Assembly: GCA_964464825.1 (NCBI GenBank)
Contig: CAYXKL010000002.1
Coordinates: 62,001 to 126,000, forward strand
Source of the DNA: DYJK01 sp964464825
GTDB lineage: Bacteria; Bacteroidota; Ignavibacteria; Ignavibacteriales; Melioribacteraceae
Direction: 5' to 3'
Length of the DNA stretch: 64,000 nucleotides
The position numbers and the translations under genes are program-made. How positions within the stretch are numbered: position 1 is the stretch's first letter; each line of letters opens with the position of its first letter. Shown here in pieces: positions 35,501 to 42,982 of the stretch. Under the pieces are notes generated by a model that was not told where the DNA came from, ran no database searches, and saw nothing but the letters and a program-made list of their open reading frames with translations.

Positions 35501-35809
35501 ATGAAAACATTTAGTAAAAAATATTGCTTTGTAGCCCTTTTGTTAGTATTTCTTTCTGTGAACATAACAGACGGGGTATATTCTAATTTAGATGAGGGAC
35601 AGACTATAATAAAATATGTAGAGTCTGGTTTATCTGATCATAACATTATAAACTGTTCTATTTATAATATGAATTACGATAAACTTAAAATAGCAGATTC
35701 TAATACAAAGAATATTCTAATCTTAACTTTCTATCCAGAGCAAAGTTTTGCTCTGCGTAAAGAAATCATCCGAACCGATCAACGGTTTTCGTCTTATCTT
35801 CAAATTTAG
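35501..35809 (+). CDS. Hypothetical small secreted protein
   Basis: The 102-residue frame begins with a plausible signal peptide (MKTFSKKYCFVALLLVFLSVNITDG) and otherwise matches no family I recognise. A perfect 9-bp inverted repeat (35736-35755) sits inside the 3' part of the coding region. The following C-terminal 15 residues look unlike the rest, so the gene may be altered at the 3' end. It lies between the TonB receptor and an RlpA-like gene. No strong ribosome site is seen. Confidence 0.4.
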   Translation: MKTFSKKYCFVALLLVFLSVNITDGVYSNLDEGQTIIKYVESGLSDHNIINCSIYNMNYDKLKIADSNTKNILILTFYPEQSFALRKEIIRTDQRFSSYLQI

Positions 35810-35883
35810 GTACTTCATCTTTTCCGCCTAAGTATTCTTATTCTCCAACTTAAAGGGTATGTTAAACTAATTACGAGGTAATA

Positions 35884-36363
35884 TTGCGTACGATAAAAAT
35901 AATCTTCATCATGATGTTTTTAGTAGCCAATGTCGGCTTTATAGATCTTAGTGACTCAACTGCCACTGAGACGACAGATGCAGATAAAATTACCGTAAGC
36001 AAAGATGCAGAACCAAATCTTGCTTCAATAGAATTTAAGGATCTTGGCAAGATGGTTGCATCATGGTATGGCCCCAATTTTCATGGGAAATTGACGGCTA
36101 ACGGTGAAATATTTAATCAAATGGCTCTTACTGCTACTCATAAGGAATTGCCATTCGGTACTTTTTTAAAAATTACTAATCTTAGAAATGGTAAAACTAC
36201 TGTTGTTAGAATAAATGACAGAGGTCCTTTTATTGAAGGTCGGGATTTAGACCTTTCGAAAGGAACAGCGCTAGCTCTTGATATGATTCATAAAGGGGTT
36301 GTTCAAGTAAAAGTTGAAGAGATCAAAGTTAATGATCTAATTCCGGTTTATACATTAAACTAA
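35884..36363 (+). CDS. RlpA-like double-psi beta-barrel protein
   Basis: The C-terminal part (about 57-150) is an RlpA-type DPBB domain: ASWYGPNFHGKLTANGE, MALTATHKELPFGTFLKITN, VVRINDRGPFIEGRDLDLS. The family includes septal lytic transglycosylases that cut denuded peptidoglycan. The catalytic Asp would be in NDRGPF; this core matches the enzymatic ones. A hydrophobic N-terminus (about 4-18) suggests export. There is no SPOR domain, so septal targeting is not shown. It starts at TTG 35884 after GAGGT; the terminator follows the stop directly. Confidence 0.82.
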   Translation: MRTIKIIFIMMFLVANVGFIDLSDSTATETTDADKITVSKDAEPNLASIEFKDLGKMVASWYGPNFHGKLTANGEIFNQMALTATHKELPFGTFLKITNLRNGKTTVVRINDRGPFIEGRDLDLSKGTALALDMIHKGVVQVKVEEIKVNDLIPVYTLN

Positions 36364-36391
36364 AAAGAGCCCGCTTAAATGCGGGCTTTTT
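36364..36391 (+). terminator. Terminator of the RlpA-like gene
   Basis: AGCCCGC pairs with GCGGGCT around a 6-nt loop, 4 nt after the stop, with A's before and TTTT after the stem. It may act in both directions. Confidence 0.85.
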
Positions 36392-36483
36392 CATTTAATT
36401 ATTGATAATTCGATTCTCTCTTATTATGTTAATGCATACCGTTGTCCCAATTAACTAATTTACAAGTAATTTGAGGGTAGATT

Positions 36484-37065
36484 ATGAAAAAACTTTTAAC
36501 ATCTCTTTTTGTATTATCCTTTTTTGTAACTCTGTCTTATGGACAAGATTATGCAACAAAGGGTGTATGGGAATTATCCGGTACTGCTTCATTTACTAGT
36601 ACAACTTCAGTTTATGATGGTGAATCTGCTGATGAATCTACCACCACCATATCGTTTGAACCGATGTTCGGTTATTTCTTAATGGATGGTTTCATTCTTG
36701 GATTTGCACCAATGTACTCTTCCTCAAGCTATGGTGATGCATCCAATAGTACATTAGGTTTATTTGCAGCACCCGGATATGTTTTTAATATGAAATCAAA
36801 TGTTTACCCCTTTGTTCATGTATTAGTAGGATATAATTCTTCTACCTACAATTCAGGTCAAGCTGGTGCTGAAGATGTTACATACAGCGGACTTTCATAC
36901 GGCGCTAGAGGAGGAATTAAAGTTCTGCTTGGAAAAAATGCATTAGTTAATTTTGGTGTTCAGTATTTAATGATCAATTCTGAACCGGAAGATTGGGATG
37001 GTGACAGAGTTGGTTACAATGAATTTGGAGCTTTTGTAGGTTTTACAGTATTTGTAGGGAAATAA
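36484..37065 (+). CDS. Outer-membrane beta-barrel protein
   Basis: The 193 residues include a signal peptide (to TLSYGQ) and alternating hydrophobic/polar strands with short turns (for example GYFLMDGFILGFAPMYSS and GLSYGARGGIKVLLG). They end in FVGFTVFVGK. This resembles the OMP_b-brl/OmpW-like group of small porin-type proteins with 8 strands. GAGGG lies before the ATG. Function is unknown; these proteins are common in Bacteroidota outer membranes. A strong terminator ends the gene. Confidence 0.75.
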   Translation: MKKLLTSLFVLSFFVTLSYGQDYATKGVWELSGTASFTSTTSVYDGESADESTTTISFEPMFGYFLMDGFILGFAPMYSSSSYGDASNSTLGLFAAPGYVFNMKSNVYPFVHVLVGYNSSTYNSGQAGAEDVTYSGLSYGARGGIKVLLGKNALVNFGVQYLMINSEPEDWDGDRVGYNEFGAFVGFTVFVGK

Positions 37066-37073
37066 TTATTTAT

Positions 37074-37103
37074 AAGGCGCTTCAATCTGAAGCGCCTTTT
37101 TTT
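37074..37103 (+). terminator. Terminator of the outer-membrane protein gene
   Basis: AGGCGCTTCA and TGAAGCGCCT form a perfect 10-bp stem with an ATC loop, followed by TTTTTTT. Confidence 0.9.
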
Positions 37104-37183
37104 ATTCTTACCACTTGCAATTTCATTTCTTTCTTATACATTTCAATTAAGAAAAATTAATCTTTATTAAACATATCAAATTT

Positions 37184-37615
37184 ATGACAGTCTTCTTTTC
37201 AAAAGCATGTGAATTAGGATTACAAGCCGTTCTCTACCTTTCTATCAAAAAGGAAAAAGTGATTTTTAATGCCGAAGAGGTTTCGAAAGAACTTAAAGTA
37301 CCAAAAGAATTTGTATCTAAAGTACTTCAGATTTTAACAAACAGCGGTATTGTAGGTTCTAAAAAAGGAAAGAGGGGTGGTTTTTATCTTGCTAAAAGTC
37401 CAAGTAATATTAAACTGATAAATATTGTTGAAGCCATAGACGGACTTGATATATTTAAATCTTGCGTACTTGGTTTTCCCGGCTGTTCATCCGAAAGACC
37501 GTGCCCGGTTCATGATAAATGGGGGCATCTGCGTGATGAAGCATTCAAGATGTTAAGTGATGAAACTCTTGAGCAGTTAAAAGAAAAAACAATTCAAAAA
37601 ATAACATCATTATAA
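37184..37615 (+). CDS. Rrf2-family iron-sulfur transcriptional regulator
   Basis: The 143-residue winged-helix protein starts FSKACELGLQAVLYLS and has the recognition region PKEFVSKVLQILTNSGIV and the GKRGGFYLAK wing. Three cysteines (C94, C101, C107, within SCVLGFPGCSSERPCPVHDKW) are spaced as in Rrf2 proteins that bind a [2Fe-2S] or [4Fe-4S] cluster. Relatives sense nitric oxide (NsrR), iron-sulfur status (IscR) or redox. It lies 1.4 kb from the nos/nrf island, so a nitric-oxide-responsive role is attractive but unproven. The PH-domain gene follows after 15 nt. Confidence 0.88.
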   Translation: MTVFFSKACELGLQAVLYLSIKKEKVIFNAEEVSKELKVPKEFVSKVLQILTNSGIVGSKKGKRGGFYLAKSPSNIKLINIVEAIDGLDIFKSCVLGFPGCSSERPCPVHDKWGHLRDEAFKMLSDETLEQLKEKTIQKITSL

Positions 37616-37630
37616 ATTTATGAGGATAAA

Positions 37631-38230
37631 ATGAGAACCTCTTTACGTAAAGACGAACAACTTTTATTTGAAACAAGAAAACATTGGTTCTTTTTAATCC
37701 TACCAACACTAATTACACTTGCTCTCATTTTTTTACCTCTCTATCTTTATTTCAGACTTGATGAATCACAACAATGGTATTTAATCATTCCTGTACTTGG
37801 AATGTTATACTTTTTATATCGTTATTACACATGGAAAAATGATCTTTGGGCAGTAACAAATAATCGTGTGATAGATGAAAGCGGAGTCTTTACAATTAAC
37901 TCAAAAGAAAGTCCAATTGATAAAATAAATAATGTTTCCTATCGGCAGAGTGTGATAGGTCGAATCTTTGGCTATGGTGATGTTCAGATTCAAACTGCAG
38001 CCGAAATGGGTGAGACAAACTACACAAATATTTCACATCCTAAGAAATTAAAGGAAGCACTTTCAAACGCACAAGAAATGTATAAAGAATCTCAATTGAA
38101 TAAACAAGCTTTTAAATTAGCAGATGCAGTTGATGGTGAAGTTGGGGAAGAGATGAAAGAATGTCCTTATTGTGCAGAGAAGATTAAAGCTAAAGCAAAG
38201 ATTTGTCGTTATTGCGGAAGAGAATTTTAA
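37631..38230 (+). CDS. Membrane PH-domain protein with C-terminal zinc ribbon
   Basis: The 199-residue protein has two membrane helices (about 20-38 and 50-66). A bacterial PH-like domain (bPH_2/DUF304) follows (about 70-150; NNRVIDESGVFTINSKESPI, RIFGYGDVQIQTAAE). It ends in a zinc ribbon (CPYCAEKIKAKAKICRYCG). Similar proteins occur widely with unknown function. The gene is 15 nt after the Rrf2 regulator and probably shares its transcript. The zinc ribbon on the cytosolic side may mediate protein contact. Confidence 0.78.
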   Translation: MRTSLRKDEQLLFETRKHWFFLILPTLITLALIFLPLYLYFRLDESQQWYLIIPVLGMLYFLYRYYTWKNDLWAVTNNRVIDESGVFTINSKESPIDKINNVSYRQSVIGRIFGYGDVQIQTAAEMGETNYTNISHPKKLKEALSNAQEMYKESQLNKQAFKLADAVDGEVGEEMKECPYCAEKIKAKAKICRYCGREF

Positions 38231-38236
38231 TAGTCG

Positions 38237-38977
38237 TTATTTTTTAAATGCTTCAATAAAAATATCTTTCGAATCTTTTTGACTAAACGGATCACCTTCA
38301 AAGTTTTTAGTGAATTTAATTTTTGTAAATCCGGTGCTTCTTAAATTCTCGCCAATTTTATTTTTTGAATGCGGATAGTGTTTAGTTGTAACAAGCTTAT
38401 ATTCTTTTGGCCGATCGAGCTGAAATGAAAGAATGTTGAAATCAATTTTTTCTTTTCCTAAATCATAAAAACGTATTATTGCTTGCCCATCACGGATAGC
38501 TATATTGTTTATTCTTTTCGATTTATTGATTATTGTTTGGTAATTAAGAATATGCAGAAATACTTTTCCTTCTGGTTTTAATATTAGAAAAATCTTTTTG
38601 ATGGCATTTTTTAGTTGATCTGGTGAAAGATGAGCTATGGTGTTGCCGACAGAAACGACGTTATTAAATTTTTCATAATATTTATTTGGAATTGATTCGA
38701 ATGAGTGAACCCGAGCATCAATTTGCTGATTAAATTTGGTAGCATTTGATTTTATTTCTTCGATCATTTTCGGAGAGACATCAAATGCGGTTACATTGTG
38801 CCCGTTAATTGCGAGGGCTATTGAATCCAATCCGATACCGCAGCCGATATCAGCAATCTTTCCTTTTGAAGGAAAAATACTTTTATAAGCATTTACTCGG
38901 AGATTGAGGTTCTTCTCAAAATCAATCATCTTTTCGTACATGCCGGAAATTTCATCATAAAAATCGGCACTATTCAA
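38237..38977 (-). CDS. Class I SAM-dependent methyltransferase
   Basis: Motif I, IADIGCGIGLDSIALA, binds S-adenosylmethionine. Motif II/III follow in HNVTAFDVSPKMIEEI and NVVSVGNTIAHLSPDQL, with LILKPEGKVFLHIL after. The 246 residues therefore encode a Rossmann-fold methyltransferase in the cytosol. The acceptor, whether a small molecule, lipid or rRNA, cannot be told. The gene is convergent with the PH-domain gene, 6 nt away, and divides it from the nos cluster. Confidence 0.8.
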   Translation of the reverse strand: MNSADFYDEISGMYEKMIDFEKNLNLRVNAYKSIFPSKGKIADIGCGIGLDSIALAINGHNVTAFDVSPKMIEEIKSNATKFNQQIDARVHSFESIPNKYYEKFNNVVSVGNTIAHLSPDQLKNAIKKIFLILKPEGKVFLHILNYQTIINKSKRINNIAIRDGQAIIRFYDLGKEKIDFNILSFQLDRPKEYKLVTTKHYPHSKNKIGENLRSTGFTKIKFTKNFEGDPFSQKDSKDIFIEAFKK

Positions 38978-39061
38978 ATTAATCTCTCATTTTAATTTAT
39001 AATTTGCTATTTCATTATTAACAGAAAATAATTAAAAATTATTTTACTAATTATTACAGTA

Positions 39062-39853
39062 TTAAAAATCCTTCTTAGAAAATTTTGATTTACCGATCAA
39101 TAATGGAACAACCACCCATATTATTAGTGCAATTAAAGAAAATACCATTCCTAAATTAGTATTAAAAAATTTTTGAAACACCGCTCCGGTATATCCCATT
39201 AAAGCGGCTACGTCCAACTTTAATGTTACGAGAATTCTAGATAGATCAACCGGATTAAGTATAGTGAAACCAATCAATGCCTTTTCAAGTGGATAATTTT
39301 GAAAAAAATTGATTATCAAAAGCAGTAGTCCATCATATAAAACTGAGAAAAAAAGCCAGCAGAATATCGAAAGTCCAAGTCCTAGTATTTTATTTTCATT
39401 CCATGTTGCGATTAGAAATGAGATAGATACAAAAATAAATGTTTGAAAAAATCCAGCAATGAAAAGAAAAATTATTATTGAATAGTAATTTTTCAAATCA
39501 TGACTAAAAAAAAGCAGCGGTACTCCAATCCCAAGTAAAAAACTTGCAGTGAGAGGAATCACCAATCCGAGATATAACCCCAAATAGAGCGAAGTTCTTT
39601 TAATCGGTTGAGAAAGAATTAGAGTTATATAATCTTTATTGTTGTACAGATAAACTGTTCCGAAGATTATTGAAACGAGCGGTATGATGATAAGCGCAAC
39701 ATTAAGCAAACTCAAAATTACTTTTGAACTATCATTTGAAAATGAAATCAATCCATATGTAATTAAAAGAAAAAATGTTGTGTAAATTATTATCCATTTA
39801 CTTCTTGAAATATCATGAATTTGATACCTGATTATTTTTAGGAGAATCTTCAT
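39062..39853 (-). CDS. nosY: NosY-like ABC transporter permease
   Basis: This 263-residue protein has about six transmembrane helices, as in ABC-2-type permeases (for example SKWIIIYTTFFLLITYGLISF at the start). It is the last gene of the nos cluster, 1 nt after nosF. NosF-NosY-NosD form the complex that helps assemble the CuZ sulfide-copper site of nitrous oxide reductase in the periplasm, probably supplying sulfur. The name rests on synteny with nosD and nosF, which is reliable, rather than on a sequence signature of its own. Confidence 0.82.
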   Translation of the reverse strand: MKILLKIIRYQIHDISRSKWIIIYTTFFLLITYGLISFSNDSSKVILSLLNVALIIIPLVSIIFGTVYLYNNKDYITLILSQPIKRTSLYLGLYLGLVIPLTASFLLGIGVPLLFFSHDLKNYYSIIIFLFIAGFFQTFIFVSISFLIATWNENKILGLGLSIFCWLFFSVLYDGLLLLIINFFQNYPLEKALIGFTILNPVDLSRILVTLKLDVAALMGYTGAVFQKFFNTNLGMVFSLIALIIWVVVPLLIGKSKFSKKDF

Positions 39854-39854
39854 A

Positions 39855-40559
39855 TTAATTACCGCTCATTATTGATGCAATAGCGCGTTCAAGGTTCTGT
39901 TTATCTGTGGAGTTGATTAGATTACCGATAGTGCCGTTAAATCTGACTTCCCCTTCGAGAAGAAAAATAACTTGCTCGGCAAGCTCTTCAAGTTCACTTA
40001 AAATATGAGAAGTAAATATTATCGTCCTTCCATTCTTATTTTCTTGAACAATTTTATCTTTCAAAATGCTGCTTGAAACGGGATCCAGGCCGGCAGTCGG
40101 TTCATCAAGAATTAAAATCTCTGGATTGAATAAAAATGCAATACATGCGTTAACCTTCTGCCGCGTTCCACCCGAAAGATTTATTAATCTTTTTTTAAAC
40201 TCCTTGCGCAGTTTAAATTTTTCGATCAACTCTTCGTCGTAAGTTTTTATATTTTCTCTAAAGTCTTTGATCATACTTATAATTTCATTGACTGTTAGAT
40301 TTTCAGGAAAGCTTGCAATTTGTGGCATGTAACCGATCTTTTCCCGGTAACTGTAATTACCGTTCAATTTTTCACCATCCAGATGAATATCACCACTAGT
40401 TGGTTTTACTAATCCGAGTATTGATTTAATAAGAGTGGTTTTTCCAGAAGCATTCGGTCCAACAAGATAATTAATCGATCCTTTTGAAATTTCAACCGAA
40501 ACATTTTTTAATGCATCTAGCGATCCGAATTTCTTGGAGAGGTTATCAATCTTTATCAT
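39855..40559 (-). CDS. nosF: NosF-like ABC transporter ATPase
   Basis: The 234 residues show Walker A GPNASGKTT, the signature LSGGTRQK, Walker B ILILDEPTAGLD and the switch His in FTSHILSE. It energises the NosFYD complex for CuZ maturation. It overlaps nosD by 4 nt (ATGA) and ends 1 nt before nosY, so the three are translationally coupled. The length is slightly below the usual 300, with a short C-terminal tail. Confidence 0.88.
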   Translation of the reverse strand: MIKIDNLSKKFGSLDALKNVSVEISKGSINYLVGPNASGKTTLIKSILGLVKPTSGDIHLDGEKLNGNYSYREKIGYMPQIASFPENLTVNEIISMIKDFRENIKTYDEELIEKFKLRKEFKKRLINLSGGTRQKVNACIAFLFNPEILILDEPTAGLDPVSSSILKDKIVQENKNGRTIIFTSHILSELEELAEQVIFLLEGEVRFNGTIGNLINSTDKQNLERAIASIMSGN

Positions 40560-41863
40560 AAATACCTTTTCATGCTCGGTTTGGTATCGGTTAATGTTTG
40601 TGGTGTTAGTGTAGGGAAAATATTTTCTGCTATGTTGAGAATGTTTACAAATAAACTTCTTATTAAAATTAATGACGGACGATTTCTTTCTATAATAATA
40701 GAAAATAATTTAACGGGACGGTGCGGAATATCGCCGATCCCATCTTTATCTAAATCGTATCCTTTGTATTCCGACCAATAGTTTCCTTCAAAATGGTTAT
40801 AACTTTTTGTACTGTTTGTTGTAACATCCAATGAATTACCAATGAAATTATTTTTTAAGAAAGTATTATCCATCGAATTAGCCATCATTCTAATACCCCA
40901 TCCATTCTCTATGAAATTATTATCATATGTGACAACTCGATTACATCCTTCAAAATAGATTGCACACGAATTCTTTATGAATTGGTTGTTGTAAATTCTG
41001 CTATCGGAAATATCTTTCAGCAGTAGTCCGTAAGAAGCACCACCCCAATTATATTCAAACCGGTTGTTGTGCATATCAACATTTTTAGTGAACATAACCG
41101 CAACACCGGCCCCGTTTTTGACGAAATGATTTTTTGTATAGCTACAGCTGTCCGAAAACATAAAATGTAATCCATATCGTAAATTATTTTCACTCTGGTT
41201 ATCTTCAATTACACTTTTCTTCACGAATTCGAAATAGATTCCATCGCGGTGACCTTTAATTTTATTGTTTTTAATTAACATTTCTCTACATTGCCAGAGA
41301 TGAATTCCGTTGCCGGAATAAGTTTCCTTTGTTTGAAATGCTTCCAGCTCGTTATTTATTACTTTGCAATTGCTCGATCTTGAAAGATAAATCCCGAAAA
41401 AATTATTGATGAACTTATTGTTTTCTATTATACAGTTTCGGACGCTGTCTAATTTAATTGCGGCATTATCGTAAACAAAATTTAAACCAGTGTCTTTAAA
41501 AACAAATCCTTTTACAACAACATTATCAGCACGAACTTTTATTATCTCTAGTTTCTTAGATCCGGAAAGAACTGGGAAGTTAACACCAATTAATACAATT
41601 GATTTGTTAATGAGAAGGGTATTCTCATAATAAATTTTCTTGAATACAAAGATTGTGTCACCATTTCGAGAATCTGTAAGAGCCGAATGTATTGTGTCGT
41701 ATTTTTGATTCAGCCCTACTTTCAGCGTGTACGCAGAAATTGGTGTGTATATACAAACAAAAATTATAATAAGTAAACTTACTTTAATTAAAGTAATAGA
41801 TTTATAGGAAATATTTCTACAAAAATATCTAGATGAAAATTTAGTTCCATTCAGTTTTAACAT
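40556..41863 (-). CDS. nosD: NosD periplasmic CuZ-assembly protein
   Basis: A signal anchor or signal peptide (about 20-45) precedes a right-handed beta-helix of repeated NN/N-x-[FI] turns (IENNKFINNFFGIYLSRSS, DGIYFEFVKKSVIEDNQSENN, NWGGASYGLLLKD). This is the CASH/NosD fold, and the size of 435 residues is typical. NosD works with NosF/NosY to assemble CuZ. It overlaps nosL by 23 nt at its 5' end and nosF by 4 nt at its 3' end. Its ATG has no clear ribosome site, which fits coupling to nosL. Confidence 0.88.
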   Translation of the reverse strand: MLKLNGTKFSSRYFCRNISYKSITLIKVSLLIIIFVCIYTPISAYTLKVGLNQKYDTIHSALTDSRNGDTIFVFKKIYYENTLLINKSIVLIGVNFPVLSGSKKLEIIKVRADNVVVKGFVFKDTGLNFVYDNAAIKLDSVRNCIIENNKFINNFFGIYLSRSSNCKVINNELEAFQTKETYSGNGIHLWQCREMLIKNNKIKGHRDGIYFEFVKKSVIEDNQSENNLRYGLHFMFSDSCSYTKNHFVKNGAGVAVMFTKNVDMHNNRFEYNWGGASYGLLLKDISDSRIYNNQFIKNSCAIYFEGCNRVVTYDNNFIENGWGIRMMANSMDNTFLKNNFIGNSLDVTTNSTKSYNHFEGNYWSEYKGYDLDKDGIGDIPHRPVKLFSIIIERNRPSLILIRSLFVNILNIAENIFPTLTPQTLTDTKPSMKRYL

Positions 41864-42296
41864 AATTTAATAATTCATCCCAACTTAATTTTTCGCCACC
41901 AAACTCTGATTTTACAGAATTAAAATTATCTAAAGTTTTATGCGCACTTAAATTTAATCCCATCGGACTTCTTAATTTTTCACTTTTTAGAAAAAGAGCC
42001 TCTTTTGTATTGATAAAATTCTCTTTGTTAGAAAAATCAGTTACCCACATTGAACCTATTGTATTTGATTTAGCTTTAGTTGAATAATCGGCAAGGCATT
42101 CGATCGAATCGAATTTGAAAATTTTTCCTTTATCAGAAATTAATTCAGAGCCATATTTCGGATCTGAAATTGTCATCATACAGTTAGCACAATTATCATT
42201 TCCGTATGCTATTGATTCTGGACCCGATTGACACGAAACGATACCTAACGTTATGAATAAAAAAAATATAGTTGCAATTAAATTTTTGATAATCAT
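41841..42296 (-). CDS. nosL: NosL copper-chaperone lipoprotein
   Basis: A lipoprotein signal ends in GIVSC. The mature protein carries the NosL copper-binding motif NDNCANCMMTISDP and the F-x-D-S-I-E-C-L-A-D-Y region, typical of this family. NosL binds Cu(I) and delivers it to apo-NosZ in the periplasm. It overlaps both neighbours (4 nt with the upstream membrane protein and 23 nt with nosD). Its length of 151 residues is close to known NosL proteins. Confidence 0.9.
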   Translation of the reverse strand: MIIKNLIATIFFLFITLGIVSCQSGPESIAYGNDNCANCMMTISDPKYGSELISDKGKIFKFDSIECLADYSTKAKSNTIGSMWVTDFSNKENFINTKEALFLKSEKLRSPMGLNLSAHKTLDNFNSVKSEFGGEKLSWDELLNYVKTEWN

Positions 42297-42871
42297 TTTT
42301 CTTTCCTTTTTTTACCAATTAAATAAGAAGCAGAAGCAAGAACGATCGAAGTAAAGATTATAATTCCTCCAATTCCCGGTAGCGATGTGGCAGTAATGTT
42401 TAATAATTTTTTTGTACCAATAACCGGCGGTTGGTAACTCATACCTGGCACTTTAATAGGTGCATTCGGATTTAAGTTATGCCCATAATCATAACCCCAC
42501 ATATAAAAATCATACAAACCTATTGACATTACAATTAAAAGTAGAACAAGCCAGGTAAAAATCATTTTTCTGTTTTTCAGAAAAGAAACTGTAAAACCAG
42601 CCACTATAAAGAATGCAAGAATAAAGGGCATATACTTTAGCTCCGGTATCGCATCCGGTTCAATCGGTTTCATTCCAATGTAGTGATTTAGACCATTAAG
42701 ATTTTTTAAATCAAATTCTTTCTTGCCGGTTACTTGGTTAATCCATATACGCAAACCAATTCCCTCTGGATATTGCGGTGCTTTAAGATCAATATTCCAT
42801 ATGGGGAATAGATAAACCAGCAATAAAATCAACGAGGCACCAATCATTAAATATTTGGACTTACTGTTCAT
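42293..42871 (-). CDS. nos-cluster membrane protein of unknown function
   Basis: This 192-residue protein has about four transmembrane helices: 6-26, 83-100, 104-125 and 165-186. Between helices 1 and 2 is a periplasm-facing stretch containing APQYPEGIGLRIW and LNGLNHYIGM, and near the end is APIKVPGMSYQPPVIGTK. Genes of this type commonly sit between nosZ and nosL in clade II clusters of Bacteroidota. No biochemical role is established; electron transfer or assembly is a guess. It overlaps nosL by 4 nt. Confidence 0.7.
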   Translation of the reverse strand: MNSKSKYLMIGASLILLLVYLFPIWNIDLKAPQYPEGIGLRIWINQVTGKKEFDLKNLNGLNHYIGMKPIEPDAIPELKYMPFILAFFIVAGFTVSFLKNRKMIFTWLVLLLIVMSIGLYDFYMWGYDYGHNLNPNAPIKVPGMSYQPPVIGTKKLLNITATSLPGIGGIIIFTSIVLASASYLIGKKRKEK

Positions 42872-42923
42872 TTAATTTTTCCTATTCAATCCGAACTTAG
42901 TTAATACAGAATATATTCCTTTT

Positions 42924-42956
42924 GAAGAATCTCTAATAATTGTTTAGAGATTCTTC
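42924..42956 (-). other. 13-bp perfect hairpin between nosZ and the downstream nos genes
   Basis: GAAGAATCTCTAA and TTAGAGATTCTTC form a perfect 13-bp stem with a 7-nt loop, 27 nt after the nosZ stop. No U-run follows in the direction of transcription, so it looks like a partial terminator or a 3' mRNA stabiliser that would make nosZ more abundant than the assembly genes. Confidence 0.7.
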
Positions 42957-42982
42957 TTCGGCTCACTCGTTAGAATTAAATA

